The notes under the pieces are model-generated. The model was given only the letters and a program-made list of their open reading frames with translations, did not search any database and had not been told where the DNA came from. The translations under genes and the position numbers were made by a program. From the NCBI GenBank assembly GCA_002435385.1, contig DJMN01000004.1, positions 1 to 64,000 of the forward strand: a DNA stretch of 64,000 bases, written 5' to 3'. Of this stretch, positions 20,388 to 32,210 are shown one piece after another; the stretch's first letter is position 1, and every line of letters starts with the position of its first letter. This DNA is from Patescibacteria group bacterium UBA6489. GTDB taxonomy: Bacteria; Patescibacteriota; Gracilibacteria; BD1-5; UBA6164.

Positions 20388-21815
20388 ATTCGGATTTTTG
20401 AAACATTTGATAAGTTTAAAGAGATTACTTTCCTTTATAGTAAGCTCTTTTTTGTTATTTATAAAAAGTTCGAACTGCATAGCTCTGATGATTTTTCCTT
20501 TTTTATCATCATTTCACCTTAAATAGCTTGCAGAAAGGCTTTCTACGAGTTCGCACAAACTTTCTATAAGTTTTAGTACATTATTATCTCATTGTTTTAT
20601 AGATTCTTTTTCTTCTTTTAGTTCTTTTAGTTTTTCATCTAACTCATCTTTCTTTTTCTTGTATACTTCTTTATCAATATCATTATCTAAAAATTTATCT
20701 ATAAGGCTTTCTTTTTGTTCTTCATACTTATTTATAGATGTTGTATTTTGCCTTAATTCATTTGCTCTATTCTTAATCTTATCTTTATAATATTCTTTTA
20801 AAGTTGCCTTTGATAATTTGACAAATGGTTTAGGAAAATCATAATCTTTTATAATGGTTCATACATAATCAAAAAGTTTTTGTTCATTAATATTTACTGT
20901 ATATTTTGATTGAGGAATAGTTCTATAATAAACATGTGATTTTTTTTGGTAACAAGATAATTTTTTTCCATCAGGATCTCTTATTATTCCATCAAAATAT
21001 TTGGCTAGTCATTCTCTTGCTTTATATTCTGTTTTCTTTCTTATTCAATTTGCTCTATTAAACAAATCTCTTGAGACAATAGGTCTAAATGAAGTCATAT
21101 CGATAAGAGCTTCTCTTCATCAAAAACTTTGATATCAATAATAAACACTATTTTTCAACATGTAAGAAATACCTCATGTACTCCACTTTCTAGTTCCTTT
21201 ATCTGATAAATACTTTGCAATATAAGACATTCATTTTCACTCACTTCTCATTATAAAAGCCTTTCTTACTAACCTTGCTTCTTCCTCTATAACTATGACA
21301 TCTTTATTTCACTTCTTTCAAATATTCTTATATCAAAAAGGAGCTTTAGAGAGGAGTTTTCAATTATTTAATGCTGTAATCATCTTATCTTTCACATCTT
21401 TACTTCTATATTCATTATCCATTTTTGAAATTCAAAGCTCTAATAAAAGCATAAACTTTCATGAAATATCAGTAGCTTCAAATCTTTTATCAGTTGTAAT
21501 TATTCACTTAATTTTATTATTATCTAACAATCATATAATGAGAGCTGAATCTACAATATTCCTTGATAACCTTTTAGTTTCATCTATTATTATGTAATCA
21601 ACTCTTGATTTACTACATTCTTGAATCATTCTATTAAATCAAGACCTTTTATTTCAAACTTTTGCACTTATACTTTCTTTGATTTCATCTAAAACTGCAA
21701 GATTATTTTTCTCTGCTGTATTCCTGCAATTAATAAGTTGATGATCAAGTGAATTTTGTTGTCTATCCTCCCTATCCGTTGATTTTCTACAATATATTAT
21801 TGCTGTTTGTTTCAT
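20355..21815 (-). CDS. Large serine recombinase (integrase), 486 aa
   Basis: Site-specific DNA recombinase of the resolvase/invertase superfamily. The N-terminus AIIYCRKSTDREDRQQ holds the catalytic Ser and Arg. DETKRLSRN and a recombinase domain with Arg/Lys-rich segments follow, then a long C-terminal coiled-coil (KLKELKEEKESIK). The last codons (WYTRQGSNPR) lie inside the tRNA-Arg gene, on the opposite strand, and the TAA stop falls in the tRNA variable loop. This is the usual arrangement when an integrase sits at the end of its own element. A 40-aa ORF lies just upstream. ATG 21815. Confidence 0.9.
20378..20388. other. Left attachment-site core (attL), GGGTGTACCAA
   Basis: The 3' end of the tRNA-Arg. 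The same 11 bases recur at 43863-43873 after the last gene of the accessory region. The boundary is inferred from this match, the adjacent recombinase and the gene content between. Confidence 0.65.
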
Positions 21816-21890
21816 AATTTATAAGCTTCCTTATATAAAAGATTAACCTATCCTTAGTATAACTATAATTGATATTATTACAAAAGAAAA

Positions 21891-21907
21891 AGAGACTTTA
21901 AAGTCTC
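21891..21907 (-). terminator. Hairpin terminator of the 40-aa ORF
   Basis: GAGACTTTAAAGTCTC directly after TAA, then TTTTTC on the minus strand. Confidence 0.8.
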
Positions 21908-22030
21908 TTAATCCTCTAACATTAAGCTCCAAAAATTAAACATTTCTATTCAAATTTGTTCAATTTCTGAATCTGTTAGGTATGAAAAATCTTCTCACAA
22001 AGTTTTTCTTATTTGCTCAACTGTAAGCAT
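21908..22030 (-). CDS. Small ORF next to the recombinase, 40 aa
   Basis: Reads MLTVEQIRKTLGEDFSYLTD, then SEIEQIGIEMFNFWSLMLED. Two TGA glycines. Small acidic helical ORFs ending in a LTDxEIEQI-type segment commonly sit beside serine recombinases in CPR elements. It could be a recombination accessory or directionality factor, but nothing shows this. A terminator overlaps its stop. Confidence 0.6.
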
Positions 22031-22130
22031 TTTCTAACAGTTCATAGAAGTCCTATTCATATTTCAAAACGGTTATTTCTATTTTCTGTAAAGAACTCTT
22101 GGACATTTAACAAGAGTGATATTATTATAT

Positions 22131-23255
22131 TTATTTATCTTTATTATCAAGATACAATTTTTCTGTTATCTGATATTTTTGGGTTTTTCATTTATAGTTT
22201 TTTGTGTTTATATCTGAGGTAGGAAACTTTTTTTTCAACTCTATAAACTTATTTTCATCTCAAAGAACTTCCAATTTTCATTCTAATAAATGAGGCTGTC
22301 AGTTTTTCTTTTTTACTGTTATCTGTTTATATTCTTCATCAAATATTTTATCTAATATCACTTCCTTTAGATTAGTCCATGATTGTATAAGATCTATTAA
22401 TTTGGTTTTTAAATGAACAGTAAAAGAATATTTTTCATTTTCACAAAGATATCCTCATTCTTCATCAAATAACGGAATTTCATCAACAGAAAAAATATCA
22501 CTTATACTTATATGTTCACTTCTAAATAAAAATATAAAAAAATAAATATAACAAAAGCTCTTTTCATTTCATTTTTCCCAAAAATTATCCTCTGAAATCC
22601 TAAACATATTTCAATAAAGATTCTGAAAAGTAGCAAGTTTATTTAATAGTATTTCTTTTTGCCTATTAAAGGAATACACTCAATAATTCTTTTCTAAAGT
22701 TCAATCAACAAAATCTATAATTTTTTCATCTATCAAATCTAAAATCTTTTCTATATTCTCATCTGTATTAAAATTATTTTTTATTTCTATCCACTCATAA
22801 AATTCATCTTCTAAATACAAAAACAAAGGCTCTTCAAAAAATATACTAGTTTCTTCTTTGTTTATAAATCTATCAACATAAGGATTTTCTGTTTTATAAT
22901 AATTAAATTTTCTTTTCTTTCATTTATTTAGAATATTTATAAAGTCTTCTATTTTTTCCTTACTAAAATCAACATCAACCTTTATATCCAATTTCTTAAA
23001 CATAATAGATAAATAGGTATATGTTTTTCTAAAAGTCCATCATTTAGGAGTAATCCAATTTGGATTTATAACATCTCTTTTTTCTTCAAAAAGACTTGAA
23101 AATCAATAACTTGACTTTCATTTTCATCTAAAGTGTCAAGCCATATAATATACTAGTGAAAATAACAAATATAATTCTCACTCCTCATTTTCAAATGTTT
23201 CTTCAAACATTTCATCAAAATATTCATTTAAGGCTTTTTCGTAATCTTGTTTCAT
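22131..23255 (-). CDS. Unknown protein at the end of the R-M operon, 374 aa
   Basis: No family recognised. Acidic, Phe/Tyr/Lys-rich, no signal peptide or membrane helix; cytoplasmic. Features: TFRKTYTYLSIMFKKLDIKV near residue 80, a helical middle, and a C-terminal beta-rich stretch (QITVKKKNGQPHLLEGKLEVLG). It starts 22 bases after HsdR in the same direction, so it is probably the last gene of the restriction operon and may serve in defence. Twelve or more TGA codons, none tolerated under the standard code. Confidence 0.65.
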
Positions 23256-23277
23256 AATGTTCTAAAACTTAAGTTCT

Positions 23278-26094
23278 TTATAATTCTTCAAACTTTTCTA
23301 TGAAATCTTTTACCTTTCATATAACTCTATTAAAAATACTTGTTCTCTCCTTTAATCTAGGTATCTTTTTCATCGAACCAAAAATATCATCTCTTAAAGG
23401 TAATTTTCCAGTATACAAATAACCCTTTATCACATCTTGAAATTTTTCTTTATCTAAAAACTCTTCTTTACAAAACTTTTCAAGCTCTTTTTTCCTTTCT
23501 GATTCAAAATATTTTTCAAATTCTGAAGATACATTATTACTATCTTTTATATTTGGTAAATTTTCTTCAATAAACTTTTGAATAAGTTCTTTTTTACTTC
23601 TCAAACTAATTTCATTTTCTACCATATTTAATACATCTTTTTTAGTTTTTTCCTTATTAACTGTAGAATTTGAATCTACTACTTGAGCTAAAAGATTTAA
23701 AATATAATCAACATTTATTTCATCTCTTCTTATAAGCTCTAATTCAAAATCAACATCATCTAAGATAGAAACTTTTTCTTTTTCTGTTCTATTCTTCACA
23801 CTAGAAAAAATAGACAAATATTTACTTTTATAATTTTCAAAATTTTGTTCATCTATTTTTAAATCTTTAAAATCAAAATCAGCAAAAGTAGATAATATAT
23901 TTTTTAATCTAACTAATTCTCTAAAAGATTGTACAAATTTAAGTTGTTCATGCTCTCATATTAAGTCATTAACAGAATCAAAATTAGGAGCAATTTTATA
24001 TAAATTATCAAGTGACTTATTGAATTTATCAATATATGATTCATAAGAGTCCATTAAAATAAGCTCTTTAGCTTCAGAATTTGAAAATGTTTTAATGGCT
24101 TCATCAACATTATCTTTTAAATCTCTAAAACAAACTATATTTCCTTGTGATTTTTGTTCGTTTAATATTCTATTTGTTCTTGAGAAAGCTTGTATAAGTC
24201 AATGATGTTTTAAATTTTTATCTACATAAAGAGTATTAAGTGTTTTACTATCAAATCATGTTAAAAACATATTTACAACTAATAAAATGTCTATTTCTCT
24301 TCTTTTTACTCTTTTAGCTATATCGTTGTAATAGTTATAAAAAGAGTTTGTATCTTTTGTTGTAAAGTTTGTATCAAACATTTTGTTATAATCTCATATA
24401 TAAGATTCTAGTTTATCTCTTGAGTGTTGATTTACTTCACTTTCTTTTATATCAAATCTCATATCTCAGATAAATCAATTTGCTTCACTGTCATCTTCAT
24501 TTGGTCAATATGAAAATATTGTAGCTATTTTTAGATTATGTTTTCTGGTTTTAAATATATCATAATATTTAGTTAAAACTTCAATACTACTAACACAAAA
24601 CATAGCTGTGAAATACCTAGAATGAGTTTTATTATTATGATCTAAAAGAATATAATCAACTATTTTTTCTAATCTCTTTGGGCTTTCTACTACTTCTTTT
24701 TTGTCAATATCCTCAACTTCAATGTCTAAATTAGTTTTTAAGTTTTCTTTTCATTTATATCTTCAAACATATTCTACTGAAAATCTTAAAACATTTTCGT
24801 CTCTTATAGCATCTGTTATAACATATTTATGTATAGCTCCGCCACCAAATAAATTTGCTGTTGTTTGATTATTTTGTGCAATCTCTGCAAGTATAGGAGT
24901 TCAGGTAAAACCAAACATTTGATGATTTGTAAAAAATTTCTTTATTCTCTTATGTGTTTCTCAAAACTGACTTCTATGGCATTCATCAAAAATAAATATC
25001 ACTTTTTCATCTTTTATATTTTCCATCTTTTTAAGATATCTTTCTTTTTTTATTGCTGTATTAAGTTTTTGGATAGTTGTTACAATAAGTTTTGTGTTTA
25101 CATCTTGAAATTGAGATACAAGTTTTCTTGTATTATCTGTTCAATCTACACTTCATCTTGAGAAATTGTTAAATTCTCTTGATGTTTGATAATCTAAATC
25201 TTTTCTATCAACAACAAAAACAACCTTTTTTACTTTAGGGAGTTTCATAAGTATTTGACTTGCTTTAAATGAGGTCAAAGTTTTTCAACTTCAAGTTGTG
25301 TGCCAAATATAACCATTTTTATCAGTGTCTTTTACTCTGTCAATTATTGCTTCTACTGCATAGTATTGATATGGTCTAAGTACCATTAAAATTTTTTCTG
25401 TTTCGTTTAGTACTATATATTTTGCTATCATCTTTGATAGGTGGCAAGGCTCAAAAAAAGTACTTGTAAATTCATCTAAATTTGTAAAATTTTTATTTTT
25501 TTTATCTGCCCAAAAAAATGTTTGTTTGAATGACTGGTTTTTGTTATTTGCATAGTATTTTGTATCTACTCAATTGCTAATAACAAATATTTGAATGTAT
25601 TGAAATAATCAATTTCAAGCCCAAAAAGAATGTTTATGATATCTTCAAGTTTGGTTAAAAGCTTCTTTTAGTTCAAGTCATCTTCTTTTTAACTCTATTT
25701 GTACTAAAGGAAATCAATTTATTAAAATAGTTACATCATATCTATTTTTATATTTTCATTCCATAGTAACTTGATTCGTTACCTGATATTCATTTTGACA
25801 CCAATGGTCTATATTTAAAAATTCTATATATTTAATACTTTCATCATCTCTTTTCAAAGCCATTTTATCCCTTAGTTTTTTGGCTCTATCAAAAATACTT
25901 CATTTGTTTAAATAGTTTAATATTCTAGTAAATTCTTTATCAGAAAATTTAGTATGATTATGTATTTCTAATTGTTCTTTTAAATTTGAAATCATTTCTT
26001 TTTCATTTTTCAATGGTTTATATTCATATTCCATTGATTCTAATTGTTCAATTAGTTTATTTTCAAGGGATTGTTCTGATTGTGTATTATTCAT
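23278..26094 (-). CDS. hsdR: Type I restriction enzyme HsdR subunit, 938 aa
   Basis: ATP-dependent translocase/endonuclease of a type I system; with HsdM and HsdS it cuts unmodified DNA. The N-terminal PD-(D/E)xK nuclease region includes [14 protein letters not shown]. Helicase motif II is [12 protein letters not shown], followed by FGFTGTPI (motif III) and a C-terminal helical domain. Start ATG 26094 is preferred over 26112, because it overlaps the stop of the Abi_C-like gene (ATGAATAA), a sign of translational coupling. ORF callers using the standard code split it into several pieces. Ends at TAA. Confidence 0.93.
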
Positions 26095-26719
26095 TTTCTT
26101 CTTGATTAGCATTAAATAAATCTAATTCACTTTCATATTTATCATAATCAAGTGTAAACATTGCAAAACTATAAGATTGTCAAAATATTTCTTCATTATC
26201 TTCATCAAGATAGTTATTAAATTCTTCATTATTTTCATAAGTAATTTCTTCACTTGCATTAAAATATAATCACAAAATATAATAACAAATATTATCTGTT
26301 ATATTTGTTACAAGAAGAGCAAAATCATAACTACTACAATGCTCCTTAGGTGTTGCCTTTCAATGAGATATATCCCCTCTACAATTTCTAAGTCTTCACA
26401 ACTGTGTCATCATATTTTTAAATGTATTTATAAAGTTTCACTCTACATCTGTAATACCACTAAGCTTATTCATTGCTTCTTTAAAAGTTATAACAAAATC
26501 TTGTTTTTCTATTCTCTTTTTTTCAGCACTTGTAATTCAAGGAATTGAATTAAGTATTATTGTTTTACATATTCCCTCAATTAAAGTTTTACAAGACTCA
26601 ATAGAAATATCAGGATTTTTATTTAGGTTTCCTTCTATTTTTTGTGTAATTCTCAAATAATATAAGAAATCTTTGTGTATTATTTGATTATGTTCAATAA
26701 TTTCTTTTGTTTTATTCAT
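26087..26719 (-). CDS. Abortive-infection C-terminal (Abi_C)-like protein, 210 aa
   Basis: The N-terminal half is helical (EIIEHNQIIHKDFLYYLRIT). The middle contains ESCKTLIEGICKTIIL and then LCRLRNCRGDISHGKATPKE. The R-N-x-x-G-D-I-S-H-G-K block is the hallmark of Abi_C domains, HEPN-like folds that act in phage exclusion, often as RNases. It sits between HsdS (2-base gap) and HsdR (8-base overlap), so it is co-translated with the restriction enzyme. It may be a second defence layer triggered when restriction fails; that is inference. Confidence 0.78.
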
Positions 26720-26721
26720 GA

Positions 26722-27963
26722 TTATATAAACATTTGTTGTAAAAGTCCCTTTTTAAATTCCTCACTTTTTTCAAGCTTTTTAGTTTCTTTTTCTATTTTT
26801 CCATCTATTTTACTTAAGAAATCTGCTATTTTTGTTTGTTCTTTCTTATTTGAAGGAAAACAAACCTTTATTGAAGAAAATGCTGATTTTGAAATTGTAA
26901 ATCTTGTACTTCAAGTAGCTAATCTAGCTAATCAACTAAGAATCTCTGGTGTATTACAAAAATAATGAGAGTATTTTATATCTAAATCATCTTTAAAAGG
27001 TCTAAATCTCATAAGATGATAACTATAAACAGTATTATTTAAATCTTCAAAAATAACTACAGAGTGTCATATATCATGAGGGGTTTCTGATGAGGGAGTA
27101 AATAAAATATCTCATTTCTTTAAATTATTTGACTCAATTTGAGAGTCTTTTGCTGTAACTTTTTGCAAGTACTTTTTTGTAATATTATTTATAGTTTCAT
27201 GTCTATAAACATTCATATAATTTACTAAAAATACTTCCTTCTCTCAGTCCTTAATAAGTTTATCAACACTACTTGTCTGAAATTCTCAAATTTTTCATAA
27301 TTCTTTACTTTCCCAATCCTCAAAATCCTTTCCATTTTCATCTTTAAACCTAATTTCTTGAGAAAATATTTTTTGCATTATTCATTTTTTATATCTTTCA
27401 AGTTGTTCTTTTTTTGTTCTTATTTTATCTATTTTTTTATCTATAAGAGAAAGGAAGTTTGCAATTTTTTGTTGTTCTTTTATAGAAGGAATATTAAAGT
27501 TAAGTAAAAGAAAATCTTTTTTATTCATTACCTTATTTCTTCAGGCTCATCAAGGAGAAATAGACCATAACTTATATTTAGTCTTTTGGGTAGGGAATAC
27601 AAAACGAAAAAAGTTTACATATAAATCTTTTCAAAATTCATATGTAGGAAATCTATGAGAAACCAATCATCATTCATCTTTTTTATCTGCAATTGCAACA
27701 GCTCATTCCCAAGCAAAAGTGATATTCACAACTAAATCATTTTCTTTTACTTCATATAACTCTGTCATTGATATTTTATTTGGGTCTGAATTTGGCTTAT
27801 GAAAAATTCATTTAAAATGACTTCTTAATCATAAAGCTAAGTATTTAAAATCAGGTTTAGAGATTTTTCTTGAAATAGGAGTAATTAAATCTTCTAATTT
27901 TCTTTCTTCCCACTCTCAAGAAAATTCAGGAAATCTTAGTTTAGGATTTTTTACTTTATTCAT
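26722..27963 (-). CDS. hsdS: Type I restriction specificity subunit HsdS, 413 aa
   Basis: Two target-recognition domains separated by conserved helices. The N-terminus has [20 protein letters not shown], the central spacer has [21 protein letters not shown], and the C-terminus has [21 protein letters not shown]. Each TRD contacts half of the bipartite DNA site. Length and repeat layout are normal. It ends at TAA, 2 bases before the Abi_C gene. TRD sequences usually vary between strains. Confidence 0.93.
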
Positions 27964-27969
27964 AAATCT

Positions 27970-28533
27970 TTATCTTATAAAAATGTTAATAGTTCACTTA
28001 TATTCTTTTCTCATTTTCTCCCAAAAACCAATTCAATATATTGAAGACTCAACAATTACATTATAGATATTATAATATTCACATACTTTTTTAATAGATT
28101 CTCTCCCAAATCACTTTTCTAAAGAAATCATTCTCCTTATAAATAAACTTTTTTTATTTTTTACTACTCTAAAAAAAACTTTGTTTTTACTATCAATAAT
28201 TAATTTTATATCAGTTTCATCTTTTGAAGGAGTACTTAAAAAAAATAGTAATCACCTATATGTAAAGACTTCATTTTTTATATTTAATTTTAATAAATCT
28301 CTTATTCTAAGTAATAAAATTAAGATCTTTGTAATATCAATTTTAAAAATACTATTAGAATATATATATTTTTTATCTTTAAATGGTGTAATCTCTTGAA
28401 ATCAATTTTTATAATTATAATCAGCAGAGCTAAAATATATTTTTAACATTTCAATAGCATCAAATTTATTTATATTTTCTTCTTTTAATATCATTTTTAA
28501 AAAATTAAAATGGTGAAATAATTCAAAGCTCAT
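27970..28533 (-). CDS. Unknown protein inside the hsd operon, 187 aa
   Basis: Unrecognised, basic, Lys/Ile/Phe-rich, no signal peptide. It overlaps the 3' end of hsdM by 29 bases and precedes hsdS by 6 bases, so it is translated with them. VFFRVVKNKKSLFIRRMISLEK and a following KVCEYYNIYNVIVESS are notable basic and beta-rich segments. A role as a modulator or antirestriction partner is possible but unsupported. Confidence 0.65.
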
Positions 28534-30139
28534 CACAATACTTTTTAATCTCTTTATCTAAATCAATACTCTCTCTATCCAATTTTTTAATAACTTTAGT
28601 AACCTCTTTTAAATCAATTTCCTCTTCTTCCTCTGAAGTATCTACATAACGAGAAATATTTAAATTATATCCCTCCTCCTTTATTTTCTCAAGAGTAGCA
28701 ATAAAACTATATTTTTCTATTTCTTTTCTTTCTCTATAAGTATCTATAATCTTATTTATATCTTTTTGCCTTAACCTATTTTGCTTTTTCTGTTTTTCAA
28801 ATCACTTTGAAGCATCTATAAATAAAACATTTTCAGGATTTTCCCTACACTTCTTAAATACTAAAATACAAGTAGGTATTGTAGTTCAATAAAATATATT
28901 TTCAGGCAATCAAATAATAGCATCTAAATAGTTTCTATCTTCTATTAAATATTTTCTTATATGAAGTTCTGAAGCTCATCTAAATAAAACTCAGTGAGGT
29001 AAAACAACCGCTAAAGTGCCGTTATCATCTAAATGGTGAATCATATCTTGAACAAAAGCAAAATCAGCCTTTGAACTTGGTGCCAATACTCAATATTGAC
29101 TAAATCTATCATCTGACATTTTTCAACTATCTGCCTTCCATTTGGCTGAAAAGGGAGGATTTGCAACTACTGCTTGAAATTTCGTATCTCAATGTTGTGG
29201 ATATTCTAAAGTATCTTCTTGTTTTATTTTGAAACGAGTATAATGAATTCAGTGAAGAATCATATTCATTCTTGCAAGATTGTAGGTACTTCTATTTAAT
29301 TCTTGTCAATAAATTAAAAGGTCTCTTTTATTACTAACCTCCTTTGCTACACGAAGCAAAAGTGAACCTGAACCGCAAGTAGGATCATAAACACTTTTTA
29401 TATGTCATTTTTTTCAAACTACAATTTTTGCAATTAATTCAGAAACTTCTTGAGGGGTATAAAATTCACCTGCTTTTTTTCAAGCTCCTGAAGCAAATTG
29501 AGCTATAAGATACTCATAAGCATCTCATATAACATCTATCTCTGTATCTTCTAAGTGAAAATCAATCTCATCTAATTTTGCTAATACCCTTGATATAAGT
29601 TCATTTTTTTGCTCTTCTGTATTTCAAAGTTTTGGGTGAGTTAAATCTAAATCTTCAAAAAGTCAAATAAAGTCCTCCTCACTTTCTTCTCAGGTTGTTG
29701 AACTTTCTATATTATTTAAAATATTTTTTAAATCCTCTAAAATAAAACTTTCTCCTCATTCTTCTTCATTAATTTTATTAGCTTTTTTTTCTTTTCATTT
29801 AGATTCATCTTCCAAACTATAATTTCATCTTTTAGTAATAACACTAAATAACTCAGATGGTTTCAAAAAGTATCACAAATCACTTTTGGTATCATCTTCA
29901 ATATCCTTTAAAATAACTTTTCACTCTTCACTTGTTTCATCAACTAAATCATAAGTCTTATCAGATCAATCATCATTTAATAGTTTATTTGCTCTTAGTA
30001 ACAAATTTTCAGATAAATATTTATAAAAAATAAAACCTAAAATATAATTTCTAAATTCATCTGCACTCATTTTTCATCTTAATTCATCTGCTATTTCCCA
30101 AAGCTTTTGTTCTAATTGCTTTTTATGTTCCTCTGACAT
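28505..30139 (-). CDS. hsdM: Type I DNA methyltransferase HsdM, 544 aa
   Basis: Adenine N6-methyltransferase. An N-terminal HsdM_N helical domain (LWEIADELRGKMSADEFRNYILGFIFYKYLS region) is followed by the SAM-binding motif YDPTCGSGSLLL and the catalytic NPPFSAKW-type motif (here NPPFSAK). PHGVLFRGASE and WLPENIFY-type segments follow. The Gly residues of motif I include TGA. The true C-terminus extends past an in-frame TGA (CDELGIISPF) and so overlaps the next gene. ATG 30139. Confidence 0.95.
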
Positions 30140-30144
30140 TTTTT

Positions 30145-30348
30145 TTACTTAGTTACTATAAATAAATCATTAGGCTTACAATTAAACCCCTTTAACAACT
30201 CTCAAATAGTATCAAAACTTATTTTACTAGTTCTTCACTCCTTTATATTCCAAAGTTGCTGATAACTCAAATTTACCCTTTTTTCTAAATCTTTAAGTTT
30301 CATCTTTTTCTTTTCAAGTAATCACTCCATATTTAGTTTCACTTCCAT
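30145..30348 (-). CDS. XRE/Cro-family regulator, 67 aa
   Basis: A single helix-turn-helix domain of the short YozG-like type: KKKMKLKDLEKRVNLSYQQL, then NIKEGRTSKISFDTIGELLKGFNC. It is the first gene of the restriction operon, 5 bases before hsdM, and probably acts like the C protein of other R-M systems, delaying or limiting expression after entry into a new cell. The ~250 bases upstream contain direct repeats (TTTATAACTCA) that could be its operators. Confidence 0.85.
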
Positions 30349-30601
30349 ACATTTATTTTACGAGTAAAAGCCTCAAACATTACTTAACATTTTAAGCAAT
30401 ACTAAAACTCTAAATATAATATAACCACAATTATAAAAATACCAAGCTAAAAATTAACTTTTATTAATCGTTTTACAATTGTTATTATACATAATTTAGA
30501 GTTGTTATTGAGTTGTAAATTGATACTCCCTGAGTTATAAATGAGTTATAAATTACATTTTTAAAACTACAAAATTATATCCTCATTTACTCATAATGAA
30601 T
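30349..30601. promoter_or_regulatory. Promoter region of the R-M operon
   Basis: An AT-rich non-coding stretch. On the minus strand TTTATAACTCA occurs twice in tandem (within 30535-30560), with CAACTC copies nearby and a TATATT -10-like box ~60 bases before the XRE start. Probable operators of the XRE regulator; no single site is certain. Confidence 0.4.
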
Positions 30602-31471
30602 TTATATTCTCTTCATTTCTTCCTTGCACAATTCCTCTACTAAATCCTTTAAAACTACTACCTTTTTTTCTAAAAATTCCAGTTCCTCCTTCTTCACTGT
30701 ATAATTCCTGTCATACCTAGCTCCCACATAAGCTTCTCTTAATAATTGAAATGTTATAAATTCATCTTCATTTTCAAGATTAAACCAATCATTAAATCTC
30801 TCATCACATTGTTTCAATTTCATATATAAGTGATTTAAATCATGTGTTTTTTCTTTATATTGTGTTTTTACCAATAAATAAGCTGTAATAAAACATTCTG
30901 TTGATTGATGAAGATAAAAAGCTGATTTTTTATACCTTTTTAATTCTAAGTTATGTTTAAAATCATCAAAAAATTCTTCTCAACCTGGAAACCACATTCC
31001 ATAGTCTTCTTTTATCATCTCTTGTTTTTCTTCTTCTGTTAGTTCTTTATATTCACTCAAGTCTATTTTTGATTTATCATAAAGTAAAACTCACTCCATT
31101 TTTATATCTGCATAGAAATACCTTCACATTCTTAACATTTTATTTACATGTTCTAAACTTTCTATTATCAAGGTTAATGGTGGCTCTATTTTCCCTTTTT
31201 TCTTAATTATATCTGTTAAGTACATTGATAAAGATATATCTTCTTCTCACAAGTCTTTTTGTGTTATTATCAGTATATCAAAATCACTCCTAAATTCCTC
31301 TTTTTCTTTTATATCTTCTACTACAAAATTTCATCTTGCATAACTTCAAAACAATATAATTTTATCAATCTCTACATCCTTCTTTTTTAACTCCTCTTCT
31401 ATTGTTTTCACAACAAAATCTAATTCACTTAGTCTTTTTTGTGGAATATTTTTTGGTAAATCTGTTTTCAT
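30602..31471 (-). CDS. Fused nucleotidyltransferase-HEPN protein, 289 aa
   Basis: The N-terminal minimal nucleotidyltransferase has LFGSYARG (~residue 35-42) and SDFDILIIT, the G-S-x(n)-D-x-D metal site. The C-terminal ~150 residues are a HEPN domain (KKSAFYLHQSTECFITAYLL, a hallmark R/H-rich helix pair). In MNT-HEPN toxin-antitoxin pairs the two are separate proteins, with MNT AMPylating the HEPN RNase; here they are one chain. It lies upstream of the R-M operon in the same direction. It could be a defence or addiction module, or a sugar/antibiotic nucleotidyltransferase (KNT-type). Confidence 0.85.
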
Positions 31472-31575
31472 TTTTACTTGATTATTTAATTACTACCTTG
31501 CTCCTATAATATAAGGATTTCTATTTTTGCAAAACTATAAATTACTTTTTACTAGAACTCTCAGTTACAAAAACT

Positions 31576-31603
31576 AGAGTAATATAATCGAAATCATTAC
31601 TCT
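31576..31603 (-). terminator. Hairpin after the zinc-ribbon gene
   Basis: AGAGTAAT / ATTACTCT with a 12-base loop, followed on the minus strand by AGTTTTTG; just past the stop at 31608. Confidence 0.55.
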
Positions 31604-31607
31604 GTAA

Positions 31608-32210
31608 CTACCTTAAATACATCTCTTCAAGTTTCAGTTCATCCTCTAAACTCGGCACTTTACTAATCATTTTTTCAAGTTTTCTTTGTTTTCTAGTAGG
31701 CTTTCAATTTCTATAAGGATATTTTATAGACTTTCTTAGTTCCTCTACATCTTCATACCTAGGTCAAAATAACTTTTCTAAAGACCTAGTAAAACCACTT
31801 TTCATTTGACTATCATAACAAAGATCTAGTGTTTTTCTACTAGCAAATATTCAATTACTTTGTAAGTACAATATACTACACCTATTTCACCTACAAGGAC
31901 ACAAAAACCACCATCTAACTCCTCAATAATTACAAGGTGTAGTAACCAAAGTAATATTGTAATCTAAATCATTCTTTTCTCAATAATTATTAGTTTGAGT
32001 AAAATGAACCCTTACAAATCAACTTGTTTCATTTTTATTAACTACTACCCCTATATTTCAATTATCCTCTCAATTTCTTTTCCAATACAATCATCAACTT
32101 TTATACTCCACTCATTCATCTAAATATCAATACTTTTTTAGAAATTTTATATCTATTGTTTTTGAGTAGTCTTCTACTTTATCTTTTCAAAATCAAGCAT
32201 ATCTTCACAT
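31608..32210 (-). CDS. Zinc-ribbon protein of mobile elements, 200 aa
   Basis: The N-terminus has MGRYAGFGKDKVEDYSKTID. The centre carries TTPCNYGGVRWWFLCPC then RCSILYL, followed by FASRKTLDLCYDSQ. This C-P-C...R-C-x-x-LYL...C layout is a degenerate zinc ribbon seen in short proteins of prophages and conjugative elements, mostly uncharacterised. The C-terminus is basic (GKPTRKQRKLEKM). It may bind nucleic acid. Its start follows a hairpin-rich non-coding stretch. Confidence 0.7.
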
